Shown: positions 27,340 to 37,200 of the stretch, in pieces
Layout of the letters: each line of letters begins with the position of its first letter
Position numbering within the stretch: the stretch's first letter is position 1
NCBI GenBank assembly: GCA_027604705.1
Contig: JADHYV010000022.1
Span: 248,001 to 312,000 of the forward strand
From: Allomyces arbusculus
Taxonomy: Eukaryota > Blastocladiomycota > Blastocladiomycetes > Blastocladiales > Blastocladiaceae
Direction: 5' to 3'
Length of the DNA: 64,000 bases
Notes under the pieces: model-generated
What the model was told of the DNA's origin: nothing
Database searches by the model: none
What the model saw: the letters and a program-made list of their open reading frames with translations, nothing else
Program-made: the position numbers and the translations under genes

Positions 27340-27963
27340 TTAAATGGAATGAACCAGCATAGTCTCATTTTGTTTTGGAACCTGGCATGAAATCTCCATG
27401 AGCAAAGTCCAGTCTTCGCCTTGAGTGAGACCAACAAGGTCGCCACCAACTGTGCGCAAACTGAGACTGAGTCGGCTGAGTCGGTCCTTGAGGTTTGGAA
27501 ACTTTGCATAGACATCAATGCACGACCCCACATCAATGTTGATCAAACTTCCCGAAACATGAGGCATGAACTGCAATACTGTTGTAGCGTCTACGTTGGC
27601 TTGTGGTACATGAATGGCGCGCAGTTCCTGAATGTCCAACAAAACATTGTGGAGTGCAGTCAAAGCAGGCACTGCCGGAAAACTTCCGCGCAGAACCCGA
27701 ATTCTGGACACGTTTCGGTACTCGCCTCCAAGTTCGACAGTGAATGAGTCGGGTGTGGCACTCTGTGAAACATCACGGAGTGAACTGTCAATGAAAACAT
27801 AGTGCCGCACTGTTTCCATGGCATTGCTTCCCGACTCGAAAAACTGTTGGCGATTGAAGGGCTGGACGTTGGTGACGTTCCGGTTGGACTCTTCGATGCG
27901 ATTCACATAGGTATCAATAGGGGTTTGGTAGCGCGTGACTGGAGTATATGCCTTTGTGTACAT
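27340..27963 (-). CDS. Probable virion structural protein
   Basis: 207 residues. After about 50 residues comes HYVFIDSSLRDVSQSATPDS followed by FTVELGGEYRNVSRIRVLRG. The pattern [I/V]DSxxRD...Y.V.L...Y.NV..I.L is what I know from structural or minor-capsid proteins of algal and protist giant viruses. The remaining sequence is beta-rich. The neighbouring divergent gene at 28023 has a related motif (FAINSESRNKEDF), so the pair may encode interacting virion proteins. Confidence 0.6.
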   Translation of the reverse strand: MYTKAYTPVTRYQTPIDTYVNRIEESNRNVTNVQPFNRQQFFESGSNAMETVRHYVFIDSSLRDVSQSATPDSFTVELGGEYRNVSRIRVLRGSFPAVPALTALHNVLLDIQELRAIHVPQANVDATTVLQFMPHVSGSLINIDVGSCIDVYAKFPNLKDRLSRLSLSLRTVGGDLVGLTQGEDWTLLMEISCQVPKQNETMLVHSI

Positions 27964-28022
27964 GTTCCTCGTTTACCTCCAATGACGAATTTAAATTTCA
28001 TGTGCGTCTTACGTTAAAGAGA

Positions 28023-29327
28023 ATGCATCAAGTTTCTGAAGCTGACATTTACAAGGCGTTTCTGAGCAAGCGGAATTTGTTCATCATGTACACTTCCTTG
28101 TATCAACGGTACCAGGACAAAACTCCGCCCGTTGACCAGATTGCCGCCGAAATGCTGAGCTTCATCAAAACAAGGCTGTGTCGCGTGAAAAGAGAATGGT
28201 TTTCCCGTCCGAAAGACCTCATGGCTCGATTGAATGTCATGTGCATTGAGAGCGTTGTGTGGGTCGACTACTTTTCATCAAAGATTGAGGACGATGACGA
28301 GACTGCATTTTCGACAGAAATTGATGCAGGATTCGAGTCAGACAACGACAGCGACGTTGAAGACAATGAATCTTCGCCCATCGACGTCATCCAGTATTCT
28401 CCCGACACCATGCAACACAGTATCAACGAAGAGCCCATCAAAGACCCTGAGCCAAAGAAGCCCGAAAACGAGATTGTCAAAGTGGACCCTGTGCAATTTG
28501 ATGAACACACTGTGTCTTTTGCAATCAACTCGGAGAGCCGCAACAAGGAAGATTTCCCGTACTGTAACGAATACCAAGTCGATGTCCCATGGACTTCCAT
28601 TTTGAGGAGCACAACTCGCGGGCAAGACCTCGACCAAGTCACAGTGTGTCTCGAGTCCATTTCCGTGGTTGAACCCGTGACGTACTTGTCCCCATTCACA
28701 AACCAGTTTCATTTTTCAGAAGATCAAGGGGAACCCCTGACTGTGAGAATTCCCTGGGACAAAGTATTCAATGGAGTGGGCCTCGTCCGCATGCTGCAGC
28801 AGCAAATGAATGACGCATCGTCCAAGTATACCTATGCCATCACCATTGAAAACGATGGTCACATCCAAATCACGCAACGGACTTTATATGGTGCATCTCG
28901 AGGGTGCTTCAACATGCATTGCAATATGAAATCAAGCGTTGCTGGCATCCTCGGATTCCGTAATGACACGTACCATGGCCAGTCGACGTACGTTTCTGAC
29001 CAGCCGATGCGTGGGTATCAGGCGCCAAAATATATCAAATTCCGCATCAAAGAATGGAACATGGACCTTGACACAACGGTGCCAAGTAATTCGTTTTCAG
29101 TATCGAGCTATGGATGCAAGACCGTTATTTCTGCCGCGTGGACAGGGACAGTGAAACCAACATACAAAAATGTGACAGTCACCATTTCGACTACGGGTCC
29201 TGACAATACACCGCTTCACCTCGAACACTCTTTCAAATTCACTGCAACAGTGAAAGCGTTGCGTTCTGAACCCAAGCCCACGCCGACTTTGAAACCACGG
29301 CGCAAACTGGTTTCCGTGACGGTTTGA
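28023..29327 (+). CDS. Probable virion structural protein with helical N-terminal domain
   Basis: 434 residues from the ATG at 28023; an upstream in-frame ATG at 27948 lies inside the divergent gene and is not favoured. The N-terminal 100 residues are helical and contain WFSRPKDLMARLNVMC. An acidic linker follows (about residues 95-160), then a beta-rich region that opens with SFAINSESRNKEDF, similar in pattern to the neighbouring gene. Pattern and context suggest a virion component. No enzyme motif seen. Confidence 0.6.
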   Translation: MHQVSEADIYKAFLSKRNLFIMYTSLYQRYQDKTPPVDQIAAEMLSFIKTRLCRVKREWFSRPKDLMARLNVMCIESVVWVDYFSSKIEDDDETAFSTEIDAGFESDNDSDVEDNESSPIDVIQYSPDTMQHSINEEPIKDPEPKKPENEIVKVDPVQFDEHTVSFAINSESRNKEDFPYCNEYQVDVPWTSILRSTTRGQDLDQVTVCLESISVVEPVTYLSPFTNQFHFSEDQGEPLTVRIPWDKVFNGVGLVRMLQQQMNDASSKYTYAITIENDGHIQITQRTLYGASRGCFNMHCNMKSSVAGILGFRNDTYHGQSTYVSDQPMRGYQAPKYIKFRIKEWNMDLDTTVPSNSFSVSSYGCKTVISAAWTGTVKPTYKNVTVTISTTGPDNTPLHLEHSFKFTATVKALRSEPKPTPTLKPRRKLVSVTV

Positions 29328-29391
29328 GTGTGTGTGCGTTCACGAGTTTTCTTGAGAATTAAATATGTGACAATGTACTAACACAAGAACC

Positions 29392-29772
29392 ATGTCCTCT
29401 GAAGATTCTTCGGTCCAGCTCAACATTGGTGCTGAAATCAAAGAGTACTTTGAAATCGAAAAGCAGCTCAAGACGGTCAAGAAAACCGTCAGCCTGCTCA
29501 ACAAGCGGCGCAAGGAACTGGCGCAAATCCTGACAAACTGCATGAAAGAAAACGACGTGAATCACTTCAAAACAGACCAAGGGTATATCTCCATTGAAGA
29601 AAAGGAAACCTCGCAAAGTGTCAACAAGGACCTGATCCACCAGATTCTTCTCGAGCAACTGGAAGAAGAACTTGCCAAGGAGCTTGCAGAGAACGTGTTC
29701 AAGAACCGTCCCAAGAAAACATCTACTGCCATTCGCGTGACTACTGAAGACGAGCTGCGACGTCACGTCTAA
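29392..29772 (+). CDS. Small coiled-coil protein
   Basis: 126 residues. The first 55 residues form a charged coiled coil (EIEKQLKTVKKTVSLLNKRR). A short beta-like part follows (FKTDQGYISIEEKE), then more helix. Small proteins with this coil-then-strand order are common in giant viruses. Function unknown to me. The start follows GAATTAAATATG, an AT-rich promoter-like stretch. Confidence 0.62.
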   Translation: MSSEDSSVQLNIGAEIKEYFEIEKQLKTVKKTVSLLNKRRKELAQILTNCMKENDVNHFKTDQGYISIEEKETSQSVNKDLIHQILLEQLEEELAKELAENVFKNRPKKTSTAIRVTTEDELRRHV

Positions 29773-29843
29773 CGCAACCACACCCATCAATGCACGTTTA
29801 CGTGCATTGATTGGCAATTTTTCCGTGTCGTAATGATAACGAA

Positions 29844-30005
29844 ATGTGGCCCTATTCCACTGCAGAGTTTGTGCAAATGTACATCCAGGTCATTCTTGTC
29901 CTGTGCTTCCAAACCGCCATCCTCAATGTCAAGCGCAAACATCCGGTCGTTCTGGACGCATTCGAATCCATTTCGTCGCTGATTGAATTTAGTGTCCATG
30001 TTTAA
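29844..30005 (+). CDS. Possible small membrane protein
   Basis: 53 residues from the ATG at 29844, with a hydrophobic segment (MYIQVILVLCFQTAIL). Codon choice is like that of neighbouring genes (many C- or G-ending codons), which favours this strand over the opposite 70-residue frame at 29787-29999. It ends 17 bases before the resolvase start. Uncertain gene. Confidence 0.42.
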   Translation: MWPYSTAEFVQMYIQVILVLCFQTAILNVKRKHPVVLDAFESISSLIEFSVHV

Positions 30006-30022
30006 GTACAACAAACGCCGAC

Positions 30023-30739
30023 ATGGATATGGCATCGACTGTTCTCTCCATTGACGTTGGTTTGCAAAACCTTGCTGTTTGTGTCATTGAACATGAACGT
30101 GGAAAGAACCCGAGGATTCTGCTGTGGGACAACATTGACTTGCTGTCACAAAGTGAAAAGCGCACATGTACCAAGTGCGAAAAACCAGCCAAGTGGAAAA
30201 ACACGTTGACTTCAACGTATTCCTGTGGAGTGCATGCAAAAAAGATTCCAGCTGCATCAAAGCAAGCTTACACTGTTCCCACTCTGAAAGTATCAACCAT
30301 CCAACCCCAAAGGCTTTGTCAATTAATCCATACTGGACTTGATAATCACATCGGTCTCTGTGCCATGATTGAAGATAAGCCACCGACCCATGTGATTATT
30401 GAGAAACAAATGTGCAAAAATCCCAAGATGAGCATGTCGAGTCACTTTATCATGTCTCATTTTGTATCAAGACTCCCGCGCGCCAAAATTCAGTTCATTC
30501 CAGCCAAACATAAACTGAAAACATACCATGGTCCCCCTATTGAATGTCATCTGAAAACAAAGTACGCACAGCGCAAATATACTGCTGTGAAACAGACCGA
30601 GTACCACTTGCAAAACAAGGTTGGAGGAACAGCTGAAAGTGTCAAGGCAGTGTTCGCCGACTCCAAAAAGAAGGACGACCTTGCTGACTCGTTTCTTCAG
30701 GGCGTCTTTTTCATTGAGCGTCTACACAAACAACAGTGA
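30023..30739 (+). CDS. RuvC-like Holliday junction resolvase (A22R type)
   Basis: 238 residues. The RNase H-fold acids are visible: LSIDVGLQNLAVCV (Asp 11), HVIIEKQMCK (Glu 127) and KKKDDLADSFLQG (Asp 218, 219 and 222). A zinc-knuckle-like insertion (CTKCEKPAKW ... CGVH) lies at residues 49-71. Poxvirus A22 and its giant-virus relatives resolve branched replication intermediates before packaging; that role is expected here. The 3' end overlaps the convergent SF1 helicase gene by 18 bases. Confidence 0.88.
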   Translation: MDMASTVLSIDVGLQNLAVCVIEHERGKNPRILLWDNIDLLSQSEKRTCTKCEKPAKWKNTLTSTYSCGVHAKKIPAASKQAYTVPTLKVSTIQPQRLCQLIHTGLDNHIGLCAMIEDKPPTHVIIEKQMCKNPKMSMSSHFIMSHFVSRLPRAKIQFIPAKHKLKTYHGPPIECHLKTKYAQRKYTAVKQTEYHLQNKVGGTAESVKAVFADSKKKDDLADSFLQGVFFIERLHKQQ

Positions 30740-32713
30740 ATTGTTTTGTGCACGCTCCATAAACTCCTGGTCGGTCAATGTCACCACCCCATGATGGCGA
30801 TGGTGGAGCAAGACGCGCATCATGTCATCGAGGTCCTCGTCGCTCGCATTGATTTGAAGCAATTTGCCAGTCCGGAGATTGAAGAGACAAAACTCGCTCA
30901 TGTCTTCTTGTCCTCGACTCCCTCGTGCAAGGTACATGTTGACGGCCATTTCAAGAACATGTTCCGAGGAAAACTCGTTGCAGAACCGAATCTTGTATGC
31001 CCGGCCATTGTCTACCACATCCAACTTTCCAGTAACGCTGTAGCCTCCATAGTCGCGCTGGCACTGATAGTCAAAAACCGAAGCGCTGCCAAGCAACTTG
31101 TCCAACCTTTCGGAAGATGCGCGCAACAATTTGCTTCCAATCCAGTGGTACTGGTTGATTTGAAAGGTCCTAAAACTGTAACCGGATGTCATGCCAATGT
31201 AAAGGTTACATAGGCGGAGGAGATTCCATGGTGTCAGTCGGGCAGGAACATTGACGCCTTTCTGGAAAAGCACGTCAAGAACATTGCTGCGGAACCCTTT
31301 TGTGATTTCGTAGTGCGTTGTCAAAGCAACGTTGGAAATATCCATAACAAGTTCAAACGAGTTTCCGGCCTGGAGGGTTTTGCTGCTCAACTGAATATCT
31401 CCATGCCCGTCAAGTTCTTGGCGTCCCTCGACAGCATGAACTTGAATATGTTTGAGTGCGTTAAACATGACCTGTGATGGCAGATGGTTGCAGAGATGAC
31501 GGACTGACACTGTTGGTTTCTTGCTTGACGGGGTCTTTCGTGCGCGTCTCTTGATAATCCGTTGTTCCAGGTCTACATACTGTCCAAGACTGTCTACTGG
31601 GGGAAGAAAGGGGAGGAAATCGGACCCAGTGTCGTGCACAAGAACAAGTCGTTCAGTTGCCCGCGTGCACGCAACATACAGCTCGTTGGGGCATTGCGTT
31701 TGAGGATAATCTTTCTTGAACCAGTCAAAGTAACTCTTGTCAAACCCCATCACAATCACGACTTTGCGCTCGAGTCCCTTGACCTGGTGGAAAGATGAGA
31801 ATACGATTTTCCCCCTCAAGATGTCTTCATCGAGGGGCTCATTTTCCCCCAGAGGAACGTATACTCTGATACCATGTTTGGCCAAGCGATTGGCAAGAAT
31901 ACGACACGAACTTCCTTTTGACCGTACTGTTGGCGCAATGACAAAAATATCTTCAGGCAAAAACCCAGACTCGAGTGTCAGAAGAATTTCAGTGTACACC
32001 CGCGTGCCGAATGTGTCGCACATGATATACTTTGGTTTTCCATCGTTGGTCATTTTATGGGAGACCATCTTTGGCACCCCGCGATACAAGCAAGCGTTGA
32101 CAAAGGCAGCCATTTCGGCCGTGATTCGAAAACTCTGACGCAAATCCAAATGGACCCACTTGGAATCGACTGCCAACGTTTCAAAGACACGACAAGCCAT
32201 CGTGATATATCGACTGTCTGCGCTGTTGTATTGGTAAATGCTTTGTGTGGTGTCGCCAAAAATAGCAAACTGTATTTTACGGTCATTGCGCGAGCAAATG
32301 AAAGACACTGCCTTTTGGTAAAGTGGGCACATATCCTGGGCTTCGTCAATGATCAACATATCGAAATCAAGTTCCCGAGTTTGCGCTTTCCCGGCCGATT
32401 CGAGAAACTCAATCATGCGTTGGTCAGTATACGCTCGGGACTCGGGATACATGTTGACAAAGAAGGAATGGTACGTGTGGACAGTCAAATTGTTCACCCC
32501 CATTTTAGAGGCACGCTCGCGCGTTTCTTGTTTGAGACGTGAATTGTACGTCATTAGCAAACACTTTTTGTGTGGGACTGACCCGCACAAGAAGAGGTTC
32601 GTGGTGGTCTTTCCCGACCCTGCTACCGCATTGATTACAACGTTGTTTCCGTTGCGAATACACTTTATAATTTCCTGCTGCTCAGATGATGGCTGGAGTG
32701 TCATCGAACTCAT
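30722..32713 (-). CDS. SF1 (UvrD/Rep-like) DNA helicase with C-terminal nuclease-like region
   Basis: 663 residues from the ATG at 32713; the open frame runs further upstream only across the next gene. Helicase motifs in order: I AVAGSGKTTT (29-38), II IIDEAQDMCP (about 121-130), III IFGDTTQSIYQYN, and VI VYVACTRATERLVLVHD. The last 250 residues contain GKLDVVDNG ... AYKIRF and FNLRTGKLLQI, resembling the PD-(D/E)XK region found in related viral helicases. Expected role: unwinding during replication, recombination or repair. It sits next to the resolvase, which suggests joint action in DNA processing. Confidence 0.85.
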   Translation of the reverse strand: MSSMTLQPSSEQQEIIKCIRNGNNVVINAVAGSGKTTTNLFLCGSVPHKKCLLMTYNSRLKQETRERASKMGVNNLTVHTYHSFFVNMYPESRAYTDQRMIEFLESAGKAQTRELDFDMLIIDEAQDMCPLYQKAVSFICSRNDRKIQFAIFGDTTQSIYQYNSADSRYITMACRVFETLAVDSKWVHLDLRQSFRITAEMAAFVNACLYRGVPKMVSHKMTNDGKPKYIMCDTFGTRVYTEILLTLESGFLPEDIFVIAPTVRSKGSSCRILANRLAKHGIRVYVPLGENEPLDEDILRGKIVFSSFHQVKGLERKVVIVMGFDKSYFDWFKKDYPQTQCPNELYVACTRATERLVLVHDTGSDFLPFLPPVDSLGQYVDLEQRIIKRRARKTPSSKKPTVSVRHLCNHLPSQVMFNALKHIQVHAVEGRQELDGHGDIQLSSKTLQAGNSFELVMDISNVALTTHYEITKGFRSNVLDVLFQKGVNVPARLTPWNLLRLCNLYIGMTSGYSFRTFQINQYHWIGSKLLRASSERLDKLLGSASVFDYQCQRDYGGYSVTGKLDVVDNGRAYKIRFCNEFSSEHVLEMAVNMYLARGSRGQEDMSEFCLFNLRTGKLLQINASDEDLDDMMRVLLHHRHHGVVTLTDQEFMERAQNNSLLFV

Positions 32714-32753
32714 GAATGAATTATCTAACCTGGCAAATTTAATTGGAGATTTT

Positions 32754-33566
32754 TCATGGGCGGACAATTTTAACCTTGACAAAGTCGTCGTTGATGTTTT
32801 GCTGGTCGTTGCCCCAAAGTGTGAGGAACTTGGTGTTGTTACCAAAGTTACCCTTGACTCGAATATCGTCATCGAAACGAATGTACTCGGGGAACGGATG
32901 CACTGCAACCTGACCGCCCTGATTAAAGTACATGTATGATGTGTCGTCGCCCGCCACTTTGGGAACAATGAAATGGTCCCATCCGTCTGAAAAGGCCGCA
33001 AGAACCTTGCCGTTGCGAATGATGCAAAGACGGTCCTCACCTTTCCAGTTTAACACTTTCATCGAGTACCCGGACCCAAAACTGATTGGGGCATTGTTGA
33101 TCATGTTCAGGTTGGTCTCCACATCAACCCTCCCATCACGATGGATGCCAATAGGATGCATGCCATTCCAGTCTCCATTGTCATTGAACGTGGCAAAACG
33201 GAGGTACTCGTCGTCTGCCTCGAGGGCAAACTGGTACTTGTTGCTTCCATTCAGTTTAGCCGTCATGTGGCGCAGACCGTCGCCCTTTGCTTGATGTGGG
33301 CCATTCGCAACAACCCTGTCCCCAGGGGCAATACATGTGCCGTCAGCACACCACAGCGTCTTAGGCTTGAGGTCATTTAACGTGTTGGTGTTGACGAGCG
33401 ATGTGACACGACCATCCACGGTGGACACAGACGCTTTCACGCCATTGACGAGATTGTCAATATCGGCCTTGGTGTAGGTTTCTGACTTGAGGTACCGATT
33501 GGCAAGCTGGGTGTCAACGTTAGAAAATCGCGCATTCAGTGTTGTGGAAATGGGTGTCGGGTCCAT
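32754..33566 (-). CDS. Probable virion or fibre-associated protein
   Basis: 270 residues. A helical N-terminus (about 70 residues with LANRYLKSETYTKADIDNLV, trimeric coiled-coil-like) is followed by a beta-rich body with repeated short units such as KVLNWKGEDRLCIIRNGKVL. A LWCADGTCIAPGD segment resembles a short motif I know from other giant-virus surface proteins. Composition is that of tail-fibre or receptor-binding proteins. Shares an upstream spacer with the LPMO-like gene. Confidence 0.55.
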   Translation of the reverse strand: MDPTPISTTLNARFSNVDTQLANRYLKSETYTKADIDNLVNGVKASVSTVDGRVTSLVNTNTLNDLKPKTLWCADGTCIAPGDRVVANGPHQAKGDGLRHMTAKLNGSNKYQFALEADDEYLRFATFNDNGDWNGMHPIGIHRDGRVDVETNLNMINNAPISFGSGYSMKVLNWKGEDRLCIIRNGKVLAAFSDGWDHFIVPKVAGDDTSYMYFNQGGQVAVHPFPEYIRFDDDIRVKGNFGNNTKFLTLWGNDQQNINDDFVKVKIVRP

Positions 33567-33617
33567 ATCGTTTTGCTCACAAAGTTACAATACTCTCTCA
33601 AAAAAAACTCGTGAATT

Positions 33618-33623
33618 ATCGAT
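33618..33623. promoter_or_regulatory. ATCGAT box
   Basis: Lies in the divergent spacer, 52 bases upstream of the minus-strand gene and 49 upstream of the LPMO-like gene; CGATAATATGG follows after about 12 bases. Confidence 0.4.
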
Positions 33624-33671
33624 GATACTTCCACGATAATATGGCGAGGCTCCAGTTCATTCTGCAACACC

Positions 33672-34280
33672 ATGCTCTCTTCAATCCTCATCCTTTCTCT
33701 CGCTGCTCAGTCGGCGCTTGCGCATTTCACTCTTTCTGGTTCTCGCGAAGCCGCTGCTCTTCCTTCCGATGAGCGGTTTTGGCCAGTAGCCGGTGGAAAC
33801 GTTTTGCGTTCAAAAAGCGACTGTCTCGACTACCAGCCAACTTCCATGAAACAGCTGGTTGGCGGACAGACAATCACGCTTCCATTCGAAATTGGAAACA
33901 ATGCAGCCCACGTTGGGCCATGCACCGCGTTGCTCGTTGACCTGGACACCGGAAACTCCACTCAAGTAGGATTTGAGCGTGACTGTGTGTCCAAGTTTCG
34001 CGCCATGTCTCTTGACGTCCCAACCACAACGTGTTCAAATTGCGTCATCAAAGTTGCCGTGACTGCAACCCATAATCCCGAAACTCCCGAAGAGTACAAC
34101 TCTTGCATTGATGTTTCCATTGCAGGAACAAGTTCAATCCAAGGCATTGTCAGCAATAGCACCACAATCATAGCTGCCACGGAACCGCGACCAACCAACA
34201 GCACAGCAACAACGACAACTATCAACAGAGGCCGCAAAACTTCCAAGACCAAGTTCAAATCTGGCCATCGCGTTTTGTAA
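33672..34280 (+). CDS. Secreted LPMO-like (X325/BIM1-type) copper protein candidate
   Basis: 202 residues. A signal peptide ends ...QSALA, leaving His 18 as the predicted first residue of the mature protein (HFTLSGSREAAALPSDERFW). A second His (His 80, in NNAAHVGPCTALLV) and six cysteines follow, with a late CSNCVIKVAVT ... EEYNSCIDVSI stretch. An N-terminal His after the signal peptide, plus this spacing and the Y(N)SCIDVxI end, recall fungal X325/BIM1-like LPMO relatives; the assignment is by pattern only. The last 40 residues are Thr- and Asn-rich, then basic. It may bind copper or act at a glycan-rich host wall. The 3' end overlaps the fibre gene by 26 bases. Confidence 0.6.
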   Translation: MLSSILILSLAAQSALAHFTLSGSREAAALPSDERFWPVAGGNVLRSKSDCLDYQPTSMKQLVGGQTITLPFEIGNNAAHVGPCTALLVDLDTGNSTQVGFERDCVSKFRAMSLDVPTTTCSNCVIKVAVTATHNPETPEEYNSCIDVSIAGTSSIQGIVSNSTTIIAATEPRPTNSTATTTTINRGRKTSKTKFKSGHRVL

Positions 34281-37200
34281 CTTGACGTTCGAGCTGTTCG
34301 ACGCGCTTCATTGTATTTTTGAGTGCTTCGAGCAAATATACAGTAAACCTTGCATAATCCACACTGAGCATGCCGTTTGACTCGTTTTCATGAACAATGG
34401 CGGGGAAAACACCCTGGACTTCTTGAGCAATGAATCCAACTTCGCTTCGACCCTGTCCCTTGAGGTTATATTGAACTGCATGTAAATGTTGAAGTTGCTC
34501 GCAAATGCTCTTGCAAGGCAACTGTTCAACATTTTCCTTGAGCCTCGCGTCTGACACGCTGGTCACCGGCCCCGCTGACGTGATTGACCCTTCGCAGTAA
34601 ATGTTTGATTTCACTCCAATGCCCCCGTCCACAATCAGCCCTCCAGTGGACCCGGATGAACTGTTTTGGGTACCATATACATGGACTTGGCCTCCAATAT
34701 TTGCATTCTTTGAAATACCAACTCCTCCAGTTGTTGTCAGACAGCCAGAAGTAATGCTTGAGCTTTCGGCATTGTCGGTCACATTGACACGCTCACATAC
34801 CAAGTTTCCGTTTGGGACGTTCAGGTTTCCACCGACATTGACGTTTTTCGCAACGGCCATTCCCCCAGCAATTACCACCGAACCAGACGACGCGTCCAAA
34901 CTCTGAGTCGTGCTTGACAAAACAAGAGCACCACCAACGTTGACGTTTGCAAAGTACGACCCGCCCATGACACTCAATTCGGAGCCACACCGAAGACTTT
35001 TGGCAATACTGGTCCCACCAGAAACAATCAAAGACCCTTCCCCCAAAGCCGTTGTTTCTGTCGTGAAATCAATTCTTGCCTGGCCCGTCACAACCAGTTC
35101 AGATCCAACCGAAACGTTTCCAACAACACTTGTGTTGCCACCAACGTTGAGCTTCTTTTTCACTGCCACACCCCCATGCACGATCAGACTCCCACTCCCA
35201 AGATCCAAACTTTCACTTGTGCTTGTTATGCCGACGATGGTTTCGCTGCCAAACTTGAAGCCGCCGCTCTTGTGCACTGACACAAACCCCACCCCTGCCT
35301 TACCTGAATTCGTGTTCCCAATCCCAAACGACATGGCTAAATCCCCCGACTCGTCAAGAATCGACATTCCTCCAATTCCCAGGGGCGAATGGTTTTGAAG
35401 ATAAACAACAGTATCGCCGCTTTGTGAGTTTGTGAGCGAGTGTCGGTCCGTCAATGCATTGGACCCTGCCTGCAACGTTCCACCAATGTTCATACTCTTT
35501 GCAATACCAGCTCCACCAGCAACTGTCAGTGAGCCCTCCAATGAATTCGTTGAGTCCTGTGTTGACACAATTTGTACAGAGCCTGCAGTCAATGTTTTTC
35601 CAACTCCAATCCCACCAGTGACAACAAATGCACCCGTTCCTGTTCCGCTCGAGTCGTGGGTGCTTAGCAAAGTCATTGGTACTTTGACACTGACAGCCGA
35701 CAGTGAACAGTCGAGCACGGTAACTGGAGTAACTCCTGATGTCAGAGATTCGGTGACAGTGTCGTATTCTGCGTTTCCGCTTGGTAGGATGTTGACTTGG
35801 AACGAATGAGCATGAATGGTGCTGGTCGCTCCACTGACCCCATTAAACATGATCAGAGAACCGCTGGAATCACCATAAAAACCTTGGGCAAGAAGGCCAC
35901 TGTCGACATTTGCATTGGAAGAACCAACCGCAAGTAGCCCGCTGCCAAAATACCCATTTCCACTGACATGGAGGTTTCCGCCCAGATGAATTCCCTTCGC
36001 GACACCAATACCGCCGCTGATGACGAGTGAACCTGTCGTGGTCGATGAACTCTCGAATGTCGACAGCATTGACACGCTGTCATGAAACGTGCCGGGACCT
36101 GCAGTATCCAATGACCCGCCAATCCACACAGATTTTGCAACTCCGAGCCCACCAAACGAAACGATTGTTCCTGTACTTACCGACGTACTGTCCACTGTGC
36201 CTTCAAACACGCCAGAGTCAACTGAAACCGTCCCTGAAATTACGCCCTGGACATTCAAAGACCCTCCAACATATACACTGCCTTCAATACTCGTGCCCCC
36301 GGAAACAATCAATGCTCCTGTGCTTGTTCCTGTCGTTTCTGCAGTGCATGGAATGTAGATGCGGTTGGAATTATCGGACCACAATGAGACTTTAACACCA
36401 TCAGGACCATTGTATCCAAATCCAAACGCTCGACTTCCGAGTCCGTAAATGCCCCGCCCAATCTGCCATGAATCGCCAGGGGCTGTACTTGGAATGGTTG
36501 GTGTTGCAGTGTCAGCAAACGTCATTCCGACCGGTCCGAGGGTGACAGATGGTGAAAGAACCAGCGCGTCTGCACCTAACGCATTCCTGACACTTGCGCG
36601 TTTATTGGCAATCAGTCCCCCGTCAATGTACAGTTTTCCGCCACTTTCAAGAGTCATGACAGCGTCTGTGTTATGGTACCACTGGAACCCGCCATTCGTA
36701 CCAAACCACAAATTCGACCCATCGACTCCAATTGCCTTGTCCGTGGACGCCGACGACACATTGGATTCCAGAATCACCCGAGAACCAGTGCTTCGAGTTG
36801 AAATAGTGGGAGGTCCTCCCAAAACCCCGCCATCGAAAAACAAACGCCCACTTCCAATAATACAGTCTCCCTTGGGAATGGAAAGCGTGCACGAGTAGTT
36901 GGCGGCATTTTGGTCGAGGTTCGAGTTTGATGGGACCTTGCGTTCGAGTTCGAGCACAACACTACCGTTGGTATCCAATACCAGTTGTCTCGAATTTGCC
37001 GCTCCTGCCTGCAAAGTCAAATTGCGGAGCGTCCCACTTCCGGATGCGCGCGTCATGAGCGCATAAGTATCTGTTGATTGCGTAAGGATTTGAAATACTT
37101 CATTGTTTGTGTCCAAAAACGTATTGCCAAGCGAAAACATGCACAGTGTATTCGTGTATACGGACCCTTTGGTATCGTTGGGCGCAGCAACTTTGAGACC

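Noticed and set aside
29787-29999. 70-residue minus-strand gene
   Set aside because: The opposite frame (29844-30005) has a hydrophobic segment and codon use like its neighbours.
32714-33040. In-frame extension of the SF1 helicase
   Set aside because: It runs over the coding part of the next gene (32754-33566); the ATG at 32713 precedes the conserved region.
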